A stretch of DNA of 64,000 nt. Source: Tumebacillus avium (GTDB lineage: Bacteria > Bacillota > Bacilli > Tumebacillales > Tumebacillaceae). A model generated the notes under the pieces. The model saw nothing but the letters and a program-made list of their open reading frames with translations, had not been told where the DNA came from and ran no database searches. The stretch covers positions 3,402,001-3,466,000 of the forward strand of contig NZ_CP021434.1 of NCBI RefSeq assembly GCF_002162355.1. Reading direction: 5' to 3'. Of this stretch, positions 35,312 to 43,748 are shown one piece after another. The translations under genes and the position numbers were made by a program. The number at the start of each line of letters is the position of its first letter. Position 1 is the stretch's first letter.

Positions 35312-35323
35312 TTTAAGGAAGCA

Positions 35324-35409
35324 AAGGTAGCCCAGCTAAGAGCGCGACGTCCTGTCGCAACGCTGGAAGGTAGCCCCGCTAAGGGCGCGACGTCCTGTCG
35401 CAACGCGGG
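35324..35409 (+). repeat. Two tandem 43-bp hairpin repeats between tRNA genes
   Basis: Copies 35324-35366 and 35367-35409 share the inner hairpin GCGAC GTCCT GTCGC exactly. The outer stem differs in a compensatory way: CCAGC/GCTGG in the first, CCCGC/GCGGG in the second. A third related hairpin with an ATCCT loop (CAC.GTAC ATCCT GTAC.GTG) follows at 35411-35430 and touches tRNA-Gly. Confidence 0.85.
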
Positions 35410-35429
35410 ACACGGTACATCCTGTACGT

Positions 35430-35504
35430 GCGGAAGTGGCTCAGGGGTAGAGCATCGCCTTGCCAAGGCGAGGGTCGCGGGTTCGAATCCCGTCTTCCGC
35501 TCCA
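35430..35504 (+). tRNA. tRNA-Gly (GCC)
   Basis: 75 bases with CCA. Acceptor GCGGAAG/CTTCCGC, anticodon loop TTGCCAA giving GCC. Its first base is shared with the end of the hairpin run upstream. Confidence 0.95.
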
Positions 35505-35511
35505 TTATGTT

Positions 35512-35585
35512 GGTGGCATAGCCAAGTGGTAAGGCATGGGACTGCAAATCCTTGACCCCCGGTTCAAATCCGGGTGCCACCTCCA
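35512..35585 (+). tRNA. tRNA-Cys (GCA)
   Basis: 74 bases with CCA. Acceptor GGTGGCA/TGCCACC, anticodon loop CTGCAAA giving GCA. Confidence 0.95.
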
Positions 35586-35612
35586 ACTTTACTTTTTCTC
35601 TCAATTCCCCAT

Positions 35613-35698
35613 GCGAGTGTGGTGGAATGGCAGACACAACAGACTTAAAATCTGTCGGGGGCAACCCCGTGCCGGTTCGAGTCCGGCTACTCGCACCA
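35613..35698 (+). tRNA. tRNA-Leu (UAA)
   Basis: 86 bases with CCA. Anticodon stem ACAGA/TCTGT, loop CTTAAAA giving UAA, and a normal class II variable arm CGGGGGCAACCCCG. Confidence 0.95.
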
Positions 35699-35717
35699 AC
35701 TTACATAACAAACGACG

Positions 35718-35746
35718 AGCACCTCTCCGTTGGAGAGGTGCTTTTT
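35718..35746. terminator. Terminator ending the tRNA cluster
   Basis: AGCACCTCTCC / GGAGAGGTGCT, an 11-bp stem with a three-base loop, then five T. It also faces the minus-strand transpeptidase gene. Confidence 0.88.
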
Positions 35747-35750
35747 GCAT

Positions 35751-36107
35751 TCACGGCACAATTTTCACTTCCGTCCCAATCGATACCCGCTTCGCCAAAT
35801 CTTCCACATCTTTGTTATACATGCGGATGCAGCCTTTGGACACATATTTGCCGATCGAAGAGGGGCGGTTGGTGCCGTGGATGCCATACCCCTTTTTGGA
35901 CAATCCCATCCAATAGGTGCCGTATACGGTGATCGGCCCGCCCGGCCGCCGTCCCGGATTCGGCACTTTGTTGATGATCTTAAACGTCCCGCTCGGCGTT
36001 CGAGTCGCTATTTTGCCGACACCGACGGGGTAGCTTTTGATCACTTTTCCGTTTTCCAACAGATCGAGCTTGCGTTTGCCAAGCGACACGCGGATCGAAA
36101 CGGCCAA
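35751..36107 (-). CDS. L,D-transpeptidase (YkuD domain)
   Basis: A 118-aa protein that is almost only the YkuD catalytic domain, which cross-links peptidoglycan through L,D bonds. The active-site segment is [20 protein letters not shown], with the catalytic His and Cys in the normal HGT...SxGCIR arrangement. TTG start behind AAGGGGGTAA. Unlike Bacillus YkuD it has no LysM and no signal peptide, so its export route is unclear; spore-coat delivery is possible by analogy. Confidence 0.88.
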   Translation of the reverse strand: MAVSIRVSLGKRKLDLLENGKVIKSYPVGVGKIATRTPSGTFKIINKVPNPGRRPGGPITVYGTYWMGLSKKGYGIHGTNRPSSIGKYVSKGCIRMYNKDVEDLAKRVSIGTEVKIVP

Positions 36108-36235
36108 CTGGCGTTACCCCCTTTTGCTTCGTCTCTGTCAGGGTATGCGCGATTGCCTAACCGGGGAACCTATGCTAAACTTCCTACTGTAAAAATGCCC
36201 ATGATTTGGTGGGAGAGAGAGGACGGTCTATTACG

Positions 36236-37051
36236 ATGAGACTTGGGGCAAACGTTTCCATTGCCAAAACCGGGCTGCTCAAGGCGGTTGAAGAATCGAT
36301 CAACTATGAAGCAGACACCTTTATGATCTATACCCGTTCCAACCGCGGCGGCAATGCGCGCCCGATCGAAAACTTCGGCCGCGAAAAAGCATACGAAATC
36401 ATGAAAGAACATAACCTCGCCGACCCGGTCGTGCACGCGCCGTACCTGATCAACCTGGCTTCGAACAAGCCGGAGACGTGGGAGTACGGCGTAGAGCTGT
36501 TGCGCGAAGACATCCGGCGCACCGAATACCTCGGCATCAACTACATCGTCTTCCATCCGGGCTCCCATACCGGAGCCGGCGTTGAATACGGCATCAAACG
36601 CATCGCAGAAGGCCTGAACGAAATTTTGACCGGGGAAGAGGAATTGTTCGTCTGCCTCGAAGGCATGGCCGGGGACGGGTCGAAGCTCGGCTCGAACTTC
36701 GAAGAGCTGGCTGAAATCATTTCGCTCGTCAAACACAAGGACAAGCTTGGCGTCTGCCTCGACACTTGCCACCTATATTCTTCCGGTTACGACATTGTCA
36801 ATGATTTTGACGGCGTCATGCAGAAATTCGGCGACACCGTTGGCCTCGACCGCCTGAAGGTGTGGCACATCAACGACAGCAAAACGCCGTTCGATTCGCG
36901 CAAAGACCGCCATGCCAACATCGGCGAAGGCTCGATTGGCGGCGACGCGATCAAACGCATCGTGCATCACGAACTGGCCCAAGGCAAACCCTGCATCTTG
37001 GAAACGCCGGAAGGAAAATACAAGGAAGAAATCGCCTTTTTACGCAGTTAA
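36236..37051 (+). CDS. nfo: Endonuclease IV (AP endonuclease)
   Basis: A 271-aa TIM-barrel DNA repair enzyme that cuts at abasic sites with three zinc ions. Metal ligands are visible in order: His in VVHAPYLINLAS, His in VFHPGSHTGAG, Glu in CLEGMAGDGSKLG, Asp and His in VCLDTCHLYSSGYD, His in WHINDSK, Asp/His in DRHANIGEG and Glu in ILETPEG. ATG at 36236 fits the MRLGANVSI start of homologues; ten further upstream residues are open but not conserved. Confidence 0.95.
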   Translation: MRLGANVSIAKTGLLKAVEESINYEADTFMIYTRSNRGGNARPIENFGREKAYEIMKEHNLADPVVHAPYLINLASNKPETWEYGVELLREDIRRTEYLGINYIVFHPGSHTGAGVEYGIKRIAEGLNEILTGEEELFVCLEGMAGDGSKLGSNFEELAEIISLVKHKDKLGVCLDTCHLYSSGYDIVNDFDGVMQKFGDTVGLDRLKVWHINDSKTPFDSRKDRHANIGEGSIGGDAIKRIVHHELAQGKPCILETPEGKYKEEIAFLRS

Positions 37052-37067
37052 CGCGCAAGAGGCAGAC

Positions 37068-37101
37068 AGGACCCGTTGTTGCAACGGGTCCTTTGCCTTT
37101 T
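37068..37101 (+). terminator. Terminator after nfo
   Basis: AGGACCCGTTG / CAACGGGTCCT, an 11-bp stem with a TTG loop, then TTGCCTTTTCTT. Confidence 0.75.
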
Positions 37102-37192
37102 CTTCCACCTATTGCTTCGATTTGCGGATTCGCCCGAGCCAAACAATAGTTCCATGGGGTCGAATCTAAGGTTGAAGTGAGGAGTGTTGACG

Positions 37193-38314
37193 ATGCGTTC
37201 GAAAAAGAAACTCAGTCTGATGCTCGCTGCTGCTTTTGCCCTGATGCCGCTTCCGGCGATGATGGACGCGCAGGCATCTCCGTCCCATGGCGGCCACGCG
37301 CTGCAAGCTGTGCCGGTTGCTGCCCATACACCGGTCAACCGCGCTGGCGTGGCGGTCAATGGCGTGATGAAATCGGCGATCGATCCGATCCTGGTGGGCA
37401 GCATCTATTATGTTCCCTTTAAGGATATCGCGCGCATTCTTGACTATGATGACATCCGCTACAACTACAGCAACAAAACGTACACCGCCACCGACGGTTC
37501 GGTCACGGTAAAAGTGACGATCGGCGGCACCTCCGCGATGAAAGGCGACGAACACGTGCATGTGGACCCGCCGAGGTTTATCAACGGCACCACTTACATT
37601 TCGCTTGGTTCCGTCGGCGCTGTCTTCAACACGTACACTTGGTTCAAAGCGGAAAACGGCTCGATCCAGGTGCAACTGCCGGCTCGTCAGTACAAAGTGC
37701 AGGCTGGCGACACCTTGTGGGAAGTCGCGCAGGCGCATCACACGACGATCGCAGCGGTGCGCGCGGCGAACAACCTGACCACCGACAGCTTGAAGCCGGG
37801 CCAGATGCTCCGCGTGCCGCCGGAATATCAGACCCGTGAGATGGAACCTGTTCGCCAATCCCCGCCGGCGCCGGCAACGCCGCAAGGAAACACGGCGACT
37901 CCGGTGCAGTCGACGTCCGCATCGGCCAAGGCGCAGGCGATCATCGCGACCGGCAAGAAGTATATGGGCCGTCCGTACAAGTTTGGGGCCAAGCCGTCCG
38001 AAGCGCCGGCCCGCATGGACTGCTCGTCGTTTTTGCAGTATATTTTTAAACAGCACGGCATCACCTTGCCGCGCGATTCCCGTCAGCAGTCTGCCGTCGG
38101 GAGCCGGGTGTCCAAGTCTGCGCTGAAGCCGGGCGATCTGGTGTTCTTCAAGTATCCGGAGCGCTATTCGGACGGCCGTGTCGGCCATGTCGGGATGTAC
38201 ATCGGCAACGGGCAGATGCTGCACACCGTTCCGAAGACCGGCGTGACGATCTCCAAGATGTCGTCCGGCTACTGGACGCGCAATTACCTGTACGGCAAGC
38301 GCGTGATTAAATAG
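37193..38314 (+). CDS. Secreted LysM and NlpC/P60 peptidoglycan hydrolase
   Basis: A 373-aa exported protein. Signal peptide at 1-27 (basic MRSKKK, hydrophobic core, AQA-S cleavage). About 40-165 resembles the copper-amine-oxidase-N (stalk) domain used in many Paenibacillus-type surface proteins (SIYYVPFKDIARILDYD). LysM at about 166-212 (YKVQAGDTLWEVAQAHHTT). A Pro/Thr/Gln linker leads to the C-terminal NlpC/P60 domain with catalytic Cys in MDCSSF, His in VGHVGMYIG and a second His in MLHT. ATG at 37193 follows GAGGAGTG. It probably cleaves D-Glu-mDAP peptide bonds. Confidence 0.92.
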   Translation: MRSKKKLSLMLAAAFALMPLPAMMDAQASPSHGGHALQAVPVAAHTPVNRAGVAVNGVMKSAIDPILVGSIYYVPFKDIARILDYDDIRYNYSNKTYTATDGSVTVKVTIGGTSAMKGDEHVHVDPPRFINGTTYISLGSVGAVFNTYTWFKAENGSIQVQLPARQYKVQAGDTLWEVAQAHHTTIAAVRAANNLTTDSLKPGQMLRVPPEYQTREMEPVRQSPPAPATPQGNTATPVQSTSASAKAQAIIATGKKYMGRPYKFGAKPSEAPARMDCSSFLQYIFKQHGITLPRDSRQQSAVGSRVSKSALKPGDLVFFKYPERYSDGRVGHVGMYIGNGQMLHTVPKTGVTISKMSSGYWTRNYLYGKRVIK

Positions 38315-38340
38315 CGCTCAAGATACTCAAGGGAAACTGC

Positions 38341-38370
38341 TTGTCATCCTCCCCTGATCTGTGCTATACT
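38341..38370 (+). promoter_or_regulatory. rplS promoter
   Basis: TTGTCA (38341-38346), 18-base spacer, TATACT (38365-38370), about 84 bases before the rplS start. Confidence 0.7.
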
Positions 38371-38375
38371 TTCTT

Positions 38376-38453
38376 TTGTTATCAAGGCGGTCCTCTTTCT
38401 GGTGCTCATTAGATAGCCCACGTTACGAACGCCTGTAGGGAGGAGGTCTACTC
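38376..38453 (+). promoter_or_regulatory. Possible L19 leader RNA
   Basis: The roughly 75-base untranslated leader can pair AGGCG (about 38385) with CGCCT (about 38430), leaving GGGAGGAGGT exposed. Bacillota rplS mRNAs are known to carry an autoregulatory leader; I infer the same here from position and pairing only. Confidence 0.45.
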
Positions 38454-38801
38454 ATGAACCAAGAATTGCTCAAAGCAATCACTGCTGAACAGATCCGCCA
38501 GGACATTCCTCAATTCAAAGCGGGCGACACCGTTCGTGTCCACGTTAAAGTAAAAGAGGGTAACCGCGAGCGTATCCAGGTCTTCGAAGGCGTTGTCATC
38601 AAGCGCCGTGGCGGCGGTATCAGCGCAACGTACACCGTTCGTAAGATGTCTTACGGCGTTGGCGTTGAGCGTACGTTCCCGCTCCACACTCCGAAGGTTG
38701 ATAAGATCGAAGTGACCCGTCGTGGTCGCGTACGTCGTGCGAAGCTGTACTACCTGCGCAACCTCACTGGTAAAGCAGCACGTATCCGCGAAATCCGCTA
38801 A
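38454..38801 (+). CDS. rplS: 50S ribosomal protein L19
   Basis: A 115-aa large-subunit protein at the subunit interface. [32 protein letters not shown] and the C-terminal [18 protein letters not shown] are canonical. ATG after GGGAGGAGGT. In Bacillus it directly follows trmD; here about 4 kb of tRNAs and other genes intervene and it has its own promoter. Confidence 0.97.
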   Translation: MNQELLKAITAEQIRQDIPQFKAGDTVRVHVKVKEGNRERIQVFEGVVIKRRGGGISATYTVRKMSYGVGVERTFPLHTPKVDKIEVTRRGRVRRAKLYYLRNLTGKAARIREIR

Positions 38802-38809
38802 CAAAGTAC

Positions 38810-38841
38810 AGGGACTTGTTGAAACGACAAGTCCCTTCTTT
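38810..38841 (+). terminator. Terminator after rplS
   Basis: AGGGACTTGT / ACAAGTCCCT, a 10-bp stem, then TCTTTGTCTT. T run is interrupted. Confidence 0.65.
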
Positions 38842-38892
38842 GTCTTCTATCGTAGCTTTTTCGTATAAGAAGGTAAGCTGGGAGGCACAGTA

Positions 38893-39471
38893 ATGAGTGA
38901 ATTTAACCCTCAAAACGAAACGAACCAAGACACTTCAGGTCAGGAAGAAAAGAAAAAAGGTTGGGGAAAAGAAGCATGGGAATGGGGCAAATCGCTGCTC
39001 GTTGCGTTCTTGCTGGCGCTTCTGATCCGTCAATTTGCTTTTGCGATCTTTATGGTGGACGGTCAATCGATGGTGCCGACATTGGAAGACAAAGAACGCC
39101 TTGTCGTCAATAAAATGGTCTATTACTTACATAAACCGGAGCACAACGACATCGTTGTCTTTAAATATCCGGCCGACCCAACGAAAGACTTTATTAAGCG
39201 CGTCATCGGTGTGCCCGGCGATAAGATTGAGATTCGCGATTATAAAGTCTTCCGCAACGGGGAAGAGTTGTCGGAGAATTACATTGCGGAACCGACCGCG
39301 ACCAACAACGGCGTCTTTACCGTGCCGGACGGCACGATTTTTGTCCTTGGCGACAACCGCAACTATTCGAAAGACAGCCGCGACCCGCAAGTAGGCTATG
39401 TGCCTTACGATGCGGTGATCGGGCGCGCCGAATTTGTCTGGTGGCCGTTTGACCAGTTCCGCGACATCTAG
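38893..39471 (+). CDS. lepB: Signal peptidase I
   Basis: A 192-aa membrane protease that removes signal peptides. A charged cytoplasmic N-terminus, one transmembrane helix at about 34-54, then the Ser-Lys dyad: Ser59 in DGQSMVPTL and Lys102 in KDFIKRVIGVPGD. GDNRNYSKDSRDPQVGYV is the closing box. The single helix and the length match Bacillus SipS-type enzymes. Confidence 0.95.
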   Translation: MSEFNPQNETNQDTSGQEEKKKGWGKEAWEWGKSLLVAFLLALLIRQFAFAIFMVDGQSMVPTLEDKERLVVNKMVYYLHKPEHNDIVVFKYPADPTKDFIKRVIGVPGDKIEIRDYKVFRNGEELSENYIAEPTATNNGVFTVPDGTIFVLGDNRNYSKDSRDPQVGYVPYDAVIGRAEFVWWPFDQFRDI

Positions 39472-39506
39472 GACTTGAAGACGGGCTTAAAGGAGCTAAC
39501 GGAGAG

Positions 39507-40412
39507 ATGACGATTCAGTGGTTCCCCGGCCATATGGCCAAAGCACGCCGGGAAGTTACCGAGAAGCTAAAGCTGGTCGATATCGTGTTTGAACTTGTCG
39601 ACGCGCGGCTGCCTATGTCCAGCCGCAACCCGATGATGAACGAGATCGTCCAGAACAAGCCGCGCCTGGTGCTCTTAAACAAGGCCGATCTGGCCGATCC
39701 GCGCATCACCGACCAGTGGATGCAGTATTTTCAAAAGCAGGGTCTCGCCTGCGTGTCGATCAACGCGCTGAAAGGGGAAGGCTTGCCCAAGGCAGCCTCC
39801 GAAGCGAAGCGCCTGTTCGAGCCGAAAGTCGAAGCGATGAAGAAAAAGGGGATTCGCCCGCGTGCAGCAAGAGCGATGATTCTCGGCATCCCGAACGTCG
39901 GCAAATCCTCTTTGATCAACCGCATGGCGAAAAAGTCGATCGCGAAGACGGGCGACCGTCCGGGTGTGACACAGGCGCAGCAGTGGATCAAGGTTGGCAA
40001 AGATTTCGAACTGCTCGACACGCCGGGGATTCTCTGGCCGAAATTCGAAGACCCAGCAGTGGGTCTGCGCTTGGCGGCGACCGGTGCGATCAAGGAAGAG
40101 ATTCTCGATACGGAACCGGTGGCGATTTTCATCGTCAAAGTGATGAGCAACCGCTATAAAGGCGTGCTCGAATCGCGGTTTAACGTGGAAGATCTGCCCG
40201 CCGATCCGCGTGAGGCGCTGGAAGCGATCGGCCGCAAGCGCGGTTTCCTCCGCGCCGGCAACGTCGTCGATATGGAAGCGACGTGGAAGCTGATGATCCG
40301 CGAGTTCCGCGGCGGCCAGTTCGGGAGGATCACCTTGGAAGACCCTGCCGATTTTGTAGAGGAAGAGTCTGCAGTGGTGGAAGAGGAAGTCGTGAACACA
40401 ACCGAAGAGTAA
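39507..40412 (+). CDS. rbgA: Ribosome biogenesis GTPase RbgA (YlqF)
   Basis: A 301-aa circularly permuted GTPase for late 50S assembly (L16 incorporation). G4 LLNKADLADP comes first, then G1 IPNVGKSSLINRM (about 133) and G3 LDTPGILWP. N-terminus IQWFPGHMAKARRE is diagnostic. ATG after GGAGCTAACGGAGAG. Neighbours rplS, lepB and rnhB are the usual ones. Confidence 0.96.
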   Translation: MTIQWFPGHMAKARREVTEKLKLVDIVFELVDARLPMSSRNPMMNEIVQNKPRLVLLNKADLADPRITDQWMQYFQKQGLACVSINALKGEGLPKAASEAKRLFEPKVEAMKKKGIRPRAARAMILGIPNVGKSSLINRMAKKSIAKTGDRPGVTQAQQWIKVGKDFELLDTPGILWPKFEDPAVGLRLAATGAIKEEILDTEPVAIFIVKVMSNRYKGVLESRFNVEDLPADPREALEAIGRKRGFLRAGNVVDMEATWKLMIREFRGGQFGRITLEDPADFVEEESAVVEEEVVNTTEE

Positions 40413-40419
40413 GACATTG

Positions 40420-40447
40420 CCACCGTGGAGACACGGTGGTTTTTTCT
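40420..40447 (+). terminator. Terminator after rbgA
   Basis: CCACCGTG (GAGA) CACGGTGG, then six T. Confidence 0.85.
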
Positions 40448-40512
40448 GTTCGGGACAGGAAACCAACACGGCGCGGCGAAAGGATAAGGGATATAGAAAG
40501 GGGTTCCTTCCC

Positions 40513-41340
40513 ATGGCACGAACGATTGAATTTGAAACGCTGACTGTCGGTGAAATTCGCGACTGGCTGCAAGCGGAAGAGCCGAACAAGCGGCAGGAAA
40601 AGCAACTGCTGTCAGACCCGCGCAGCGGGGTGCGCAAACTGATCGAGTCCTATGTGCGCGAACGGGAAAAGGCAGCTGCAGAAGCTGTCTGGCGCGCCGG
40701 GATGTGGCAGTATGAGCGGGACGCGGCGGAGCAGGGATATCGTCTGGTGGCCGGCGTTGATGAAGCGGGCCGCGGACCGCTGGCCGGACCGGTGGTGGCT
40801 GCAGCGGTCATTTTGCCGGAGGGGATCGAACTGCCGGGGCTAAATGATTCGAAACAGGTCGCGGAGGAGACTCGCGAGCGCTTGTATGATCTGATCTGCA
40901 CAGGTGCGGTGGCGTACGGCATCGGGGTGGTGGATACAGATTATATCGACAAGCACAACATCTTACAGGGGACGTTTGAAGCGGCCCGGCAGGCGCTGCG
41001 CCGGATGGAGCAGCAGTTTGCAGCAGTACCGGACTACCTGTTGACCGACTTTTTGAAGATTCCGGATGTGGTGCAGCCGTACAATCCGATCGTCAAAGGG
41101 GATGCGAGTTCGTTTTCGATCGCGGCCGCTTCGATTTTGGCGAAAGTGACGCGGGACCGGTTGATGGCGGAGTATGCGCAAGCGTATCCGCAGTATGGAT
41201 TTGAGCGGCATAAGGGGTACTCGGCGCCGGAGCATATGCAGGCGCTGGAGGAGTACGGGCCTTGTCCGATTCATCGGAAATCGTTTGCGCCCGTGCAGAA
41301 ATTGCTGCAAGGGTCGCTGTTTGATTTTGCCGGCCTGTAA
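40513..41340 (+). CDS. rnhB: Ribonuclease HII
   Basis: A 275-aa enzyme that removes RNA from RNA-DNA hybrids and single ribonucleotides. The catalytic core starts at GVDEAGRGPLAGPVVAAAV (about 79-97); LNDSKQV, LLTDFLKIP and KGDASSFSIAAASILAKV with acidic metal ligands follow. An N-terminal extension of about 70 residues before the core is common in Bacillota RnhB. ATG after GAAAGGGG. Confidence 0.95.
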   Translation: MARTIEFETLTVGEIRDWLQAEEPNKRQEKQLLSDPRSGVRKLIESYVREREKAAAEAVWRAGMWQYERDAAEQGYRLVAGVDEAGRGPLAGPVVAAAVILPEGIELPGLNDSKQVAEETRERLYDLICTGAVAYGIGVVDTDYIDKHNILQGTFEAARQALRRMEQQFAAVPDYLLTDFLKIPDVVQPYNPIVKGDASSFSIAAASILAKVTRDRLMAEYAQAYPQYGFERHKGYSAPEHMQALEEYGPCPIHRKSFAPVQKLLQGSLFDFAGL

Positions 41341-41359
41341 GGCCTAGGGAGGTGGGTGT

Positions 41360-43447
41360 GTGATGCGGATCAATGCGGGTCAAGTCGGACAGGTCGTCCT
41401 GTCGACGCTGCAAGGGGCTAAGGAGCTGGAGAGCAAGGTCGAACTGAAAGTGGGCAGTGTGGTGCGGGCGACATTGATGCAGCATGCGGGCAAAGATGAA
41501 GTTTGGTTGCAGATCGGCGGGAAAAATGTCCGGGCGCGGCTCGATGCGAACGTCAAGCCGGGCGATCAGGTCGACTTGCTGGTGACCGGAGAGCAGAAGC
41601 AAGGGGCGATGGAGCTGAAGGTGGTCGGGCAGCCGATCCGCAGCGGCGAAGGAGGCAAGCAGCTCGATATCGCGGGCCTTGTTCGCGCTTTGGGTTTGCC
41701 GGAATCGGAGGAGACCAAGGCGCTGGTGCAGGAGCTGGCGGCTCGCGGCGTGCCGTTGAAGCCGGAAACGGTGCGTGCGGCGCTGGCCGTGCTGCGCAGC
41801 CTGCCGCAGGTGACGCCGTCGCACATCGCAACGCTTGGCAAGCTGGCTGAGCTGGGCATCCCAATTTCGCCCAGCACCTTTGAGGCGATGCACACGTTGG
41901 AAGCGGGGCCGAAGCTGCATGATTTGCTGACGAAGATCCAGAGCACCTTGCAAGGACTGTTTCCGGAGGCGGCGTCGACAACTGGCAAGACGGCGGCATC
42001 AGGTGGAGTAATCGCCACAACGGGTACGATGCCAACGCCGAGTACGGCAGGCACCCAAGCAGGTACGACGCCAACGCCTAGTGCCGCAGGTACCCAAGCG
42101 GGAACGACGCCTGTCCCAAGTGCCGCAGGTACCCAAGCGGGAACGACGCCTGTCCCAAGTGCCGCAGGCACCCAAGCAGGTACGACATCTGCGCCAAGTG
42201 CCGCAGGCACTCAATCGGGAACATCACCAGTGCCAAGTGCCGCAGGTACCCAAGCAGGTACGGCGCCTGCACCAAGTGCCGCAGGCACCCAAGCGGGCAC
42301 ATCACCTGTGCCCAGTGCCGCAAGCACCCAAGCGAGCACGTCCCCTGTATCAAGTGTCGCAAGCACCCAAGCGGGTGCGCAGCCTGCCCAAAGTGCCGCA
42401 GGCACCCAGGCAGGTACAACACCTGCGCAAGGTACAGTAAGCACTCAAGCGGTCAGTTTTGGCACTACTGTAACTGTCAACGCCAAAACGGCTGCTCCTG
42501 CACCGACAGCAGGCGCTGCGCCGGTACCGATTGCTGCCAGCGCACCAACACAGAACGCCAACGGAGTCACAACTGCCCCAGCGTCTCAGCAAAGTGCGGT
42601 GCCTACGATTCATTTCCCGGAAAATACTCAGGCAAACACCCTGCCTGCATCCGGGAACCACAATCTGTCCGCACCAACGCGCGTCAACCTGGAGCAGCTT
42701 CTTCACGTCACGACCCAACTGCTGCACAGTGCAGATGACTCGACCCAGACGGGCGCTCAACTGGCAGACAAAGCGAAGCAGTTAGGCCTGAATTTCGAAG
42801 AACAGCTCGCCCACGCCCTGCGCCGCCTTCCGCCGGACAGTGAAGCTGGTCAGGTCAGCCAAGCGTTTCAACAGGCGCTGAAAACATCCGCAGAGCAAGG
42901 CACCACTTTGAAACACGCCCTGCTCCTCGCCCAGAGCGCTGCTGCTGAACTTGATGCAGCCGGACTCAGCACCTTGCAGCAAGACCTGAGCACCGTGCTG
43001 AAAAACATCACCGGGCAGCAGTTGATGCAAACATCGGGCGGCGACCGTGCCGACTTGCTGTACCAGTTTGCAGCCGTTCCGATCCGCCATGGCAAAGACG
43101 AGCAAACGGTGGAACTGCACGTCATGGCCCGCAAAAGCCCCGGTCAAAAAACGATCGACCCGGCCAACTGCTACGTGCTTTTCCGCCTCGACATGCCGAA
43201 CTTAGGAGAGCTGGACATCCATCTGCACATCGTCGACAAAGTGGTTGGCGTCCGTTTTCTTTCCGAACAGCTGGCCGACATGACCCTCACCCCTGCCGAC
43301 CAGCGCGACCTCCGCGACGCGCTGCAAAAAGTCGGCTTCCATCTCGGCGTGCTGAAAGTCGAGGACAAAAAGCAGCCGGAGCCAGGCGCACCGCAACCGC
43401 TGCTTCCGCCAATCCTCACCAACAAGCAGTTTGACTTAAAAATCTAA
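41360..43447 (+). CDS. FliK-like (YlqG position) protein with 13-residue tandem repeats
   Basis: A 695-aa protein. The N-terminal part (1-200) has a small beta domain (VGSVVRATLMQHAGKDEVWLQIGGK begins it) and helices. The middle (about 230-360) is a Thr/Pro/Ala/Gln repeat. The C-terminal part (about 560-680) resembles the flagellar hook-length control (FliK) C-domain: QTVELHVMARKSPG, LFRLDMPNLGELDIHLHIVDK. It occupies the place of Bacillus ylqG between rnhB and ylqH. No flagellar genes are in the window, so a role as a FliK-related export regulator is only inferred. Confidence 0.75.
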   Translation: MMRINAGQVGQVVLSTLQGAKELESKVELKVGSVVRATLMQHAGKDEVWLQIGGKNVRARLDANVKPGDQVDLLVTGEQKQGAMELKVVGQPIRSGEGGKQLDIAGLVRALGLPESEETKALVQELAARGVPLKPETVRAALAVLRSLPQVTPSHIATLGKLAELGIPISPSTFEAMHTLEAGPKLHDLLTKIQSTLQGLFPEAASTTGKTAASGGVIATTGTMPTPSTAGTQAGTTPTPSAAGTQAGTTPVPSAAGTQAGTTPVPSAAGTQAGTTSAPSAAGTQSGTSPVPSAAGTQAGTAPAPSAAGTQAGTSPVPSAASTQASTSPVSSVASTQAGAQPAQSAAGTQAGTTPAQGTVSTQAVSFGTTVTVNAKTAAPAPTAGAAPVPIAASAPTQNANGVTTAPASQQSAVPTIHFPENTQANTLPASGNHNLSAPTRVNLEQLLHVTTQLLHSADDSTQTGAQLADKAKQLGLNFEEQLAHALRRLPPDSEAGQVSQAFQQALKTSAEQGTTLKHALLLAQSAAAELDAAGLSTLQQDLSTVLKNITGQQLMQTSGGDRADLLYQFAAVPIRHGKDEQTVELHVMARKSPGQKTIDPANCYVLFRLDMPNLGELDIHLHIVDKVVGVRFLSEQLADMTLTPADQRDLRDALQKVGFHLGVLKVEDKKQPEPGAPQPLLPPILTNKQFDLKI
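42047..42436 (+). repeat. Ten tandem 39-bp coding repeats
   Basis: In frame within the FliK-like gene; each unit encodes 13 residues of the form AGTQAGTTPVPSA with drift toward the 3' end (units 8-10 diverge most). Units 2 and 3 are nearly identical in DNA, suggesting recent duplication and likely length variation between strains. Confidence 0.92.
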
Positions 43448-43472
43448 CCCGAAACGAGAGGAGCGCCGAATC

Positions 43473-43748
43473 ATGACCGACCCAACCCGCAAAAAGGCAG
43501 TCGCCATTCACTACGACCAGAACAAAGATTCGGCTCCTCGCATTGTCGCCGGGGGTCGCGGGGCGATCGCCGAGCAGATTCTGTCGCTGGCAACAGAACA
43601 CGATGTGCCGCTGCACGAAGACCGCGCCCTCGTCGAAACTCTGCTCGCTTTTGACATCGGCAAAGAGATCCCGCCTGACCTCTACCAAGTGGTCGCGGAA
43701 GTCCTCGCCTTTGTCCAGCGCATCGACAAAAGGGAGCGTGACCAATGA
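43473..43748 (+). CDS. FlhB C-terminal domain-like protein (YlqH)
   Basis: A 91-aa stand-alone version of the cytoplasmic domain of the type III export switch FlhB/YscU. Family features are RKKAVAIHYDQNKDSAPRIVA at the start, where FlhB has its NPTH site (here absent), and VPLHEDRALVETLLAFDIGKEIP. Conserved next to ylqG in Bacillota; function unknown. ATG after AGAGGAGCG. Its stop overlaps yraN by four bases. Confidence 0.85.
   Translation: MTDPTRKKAVAIHYDQNKDSAPRIVAGGRGAIAEQILSLATEHDVPLHEDRALVETLLAFDIGKEIPPDLYQVVAEVLAFVQRIDKRERDQ

Noticed and set aside
42047..42436. Regular repeats resembling a CRISPR array
   Set aside because: The repeats are contiguous 39-bp coding units with no unique spacers, in frame with a long gene, and no cas genes are present.
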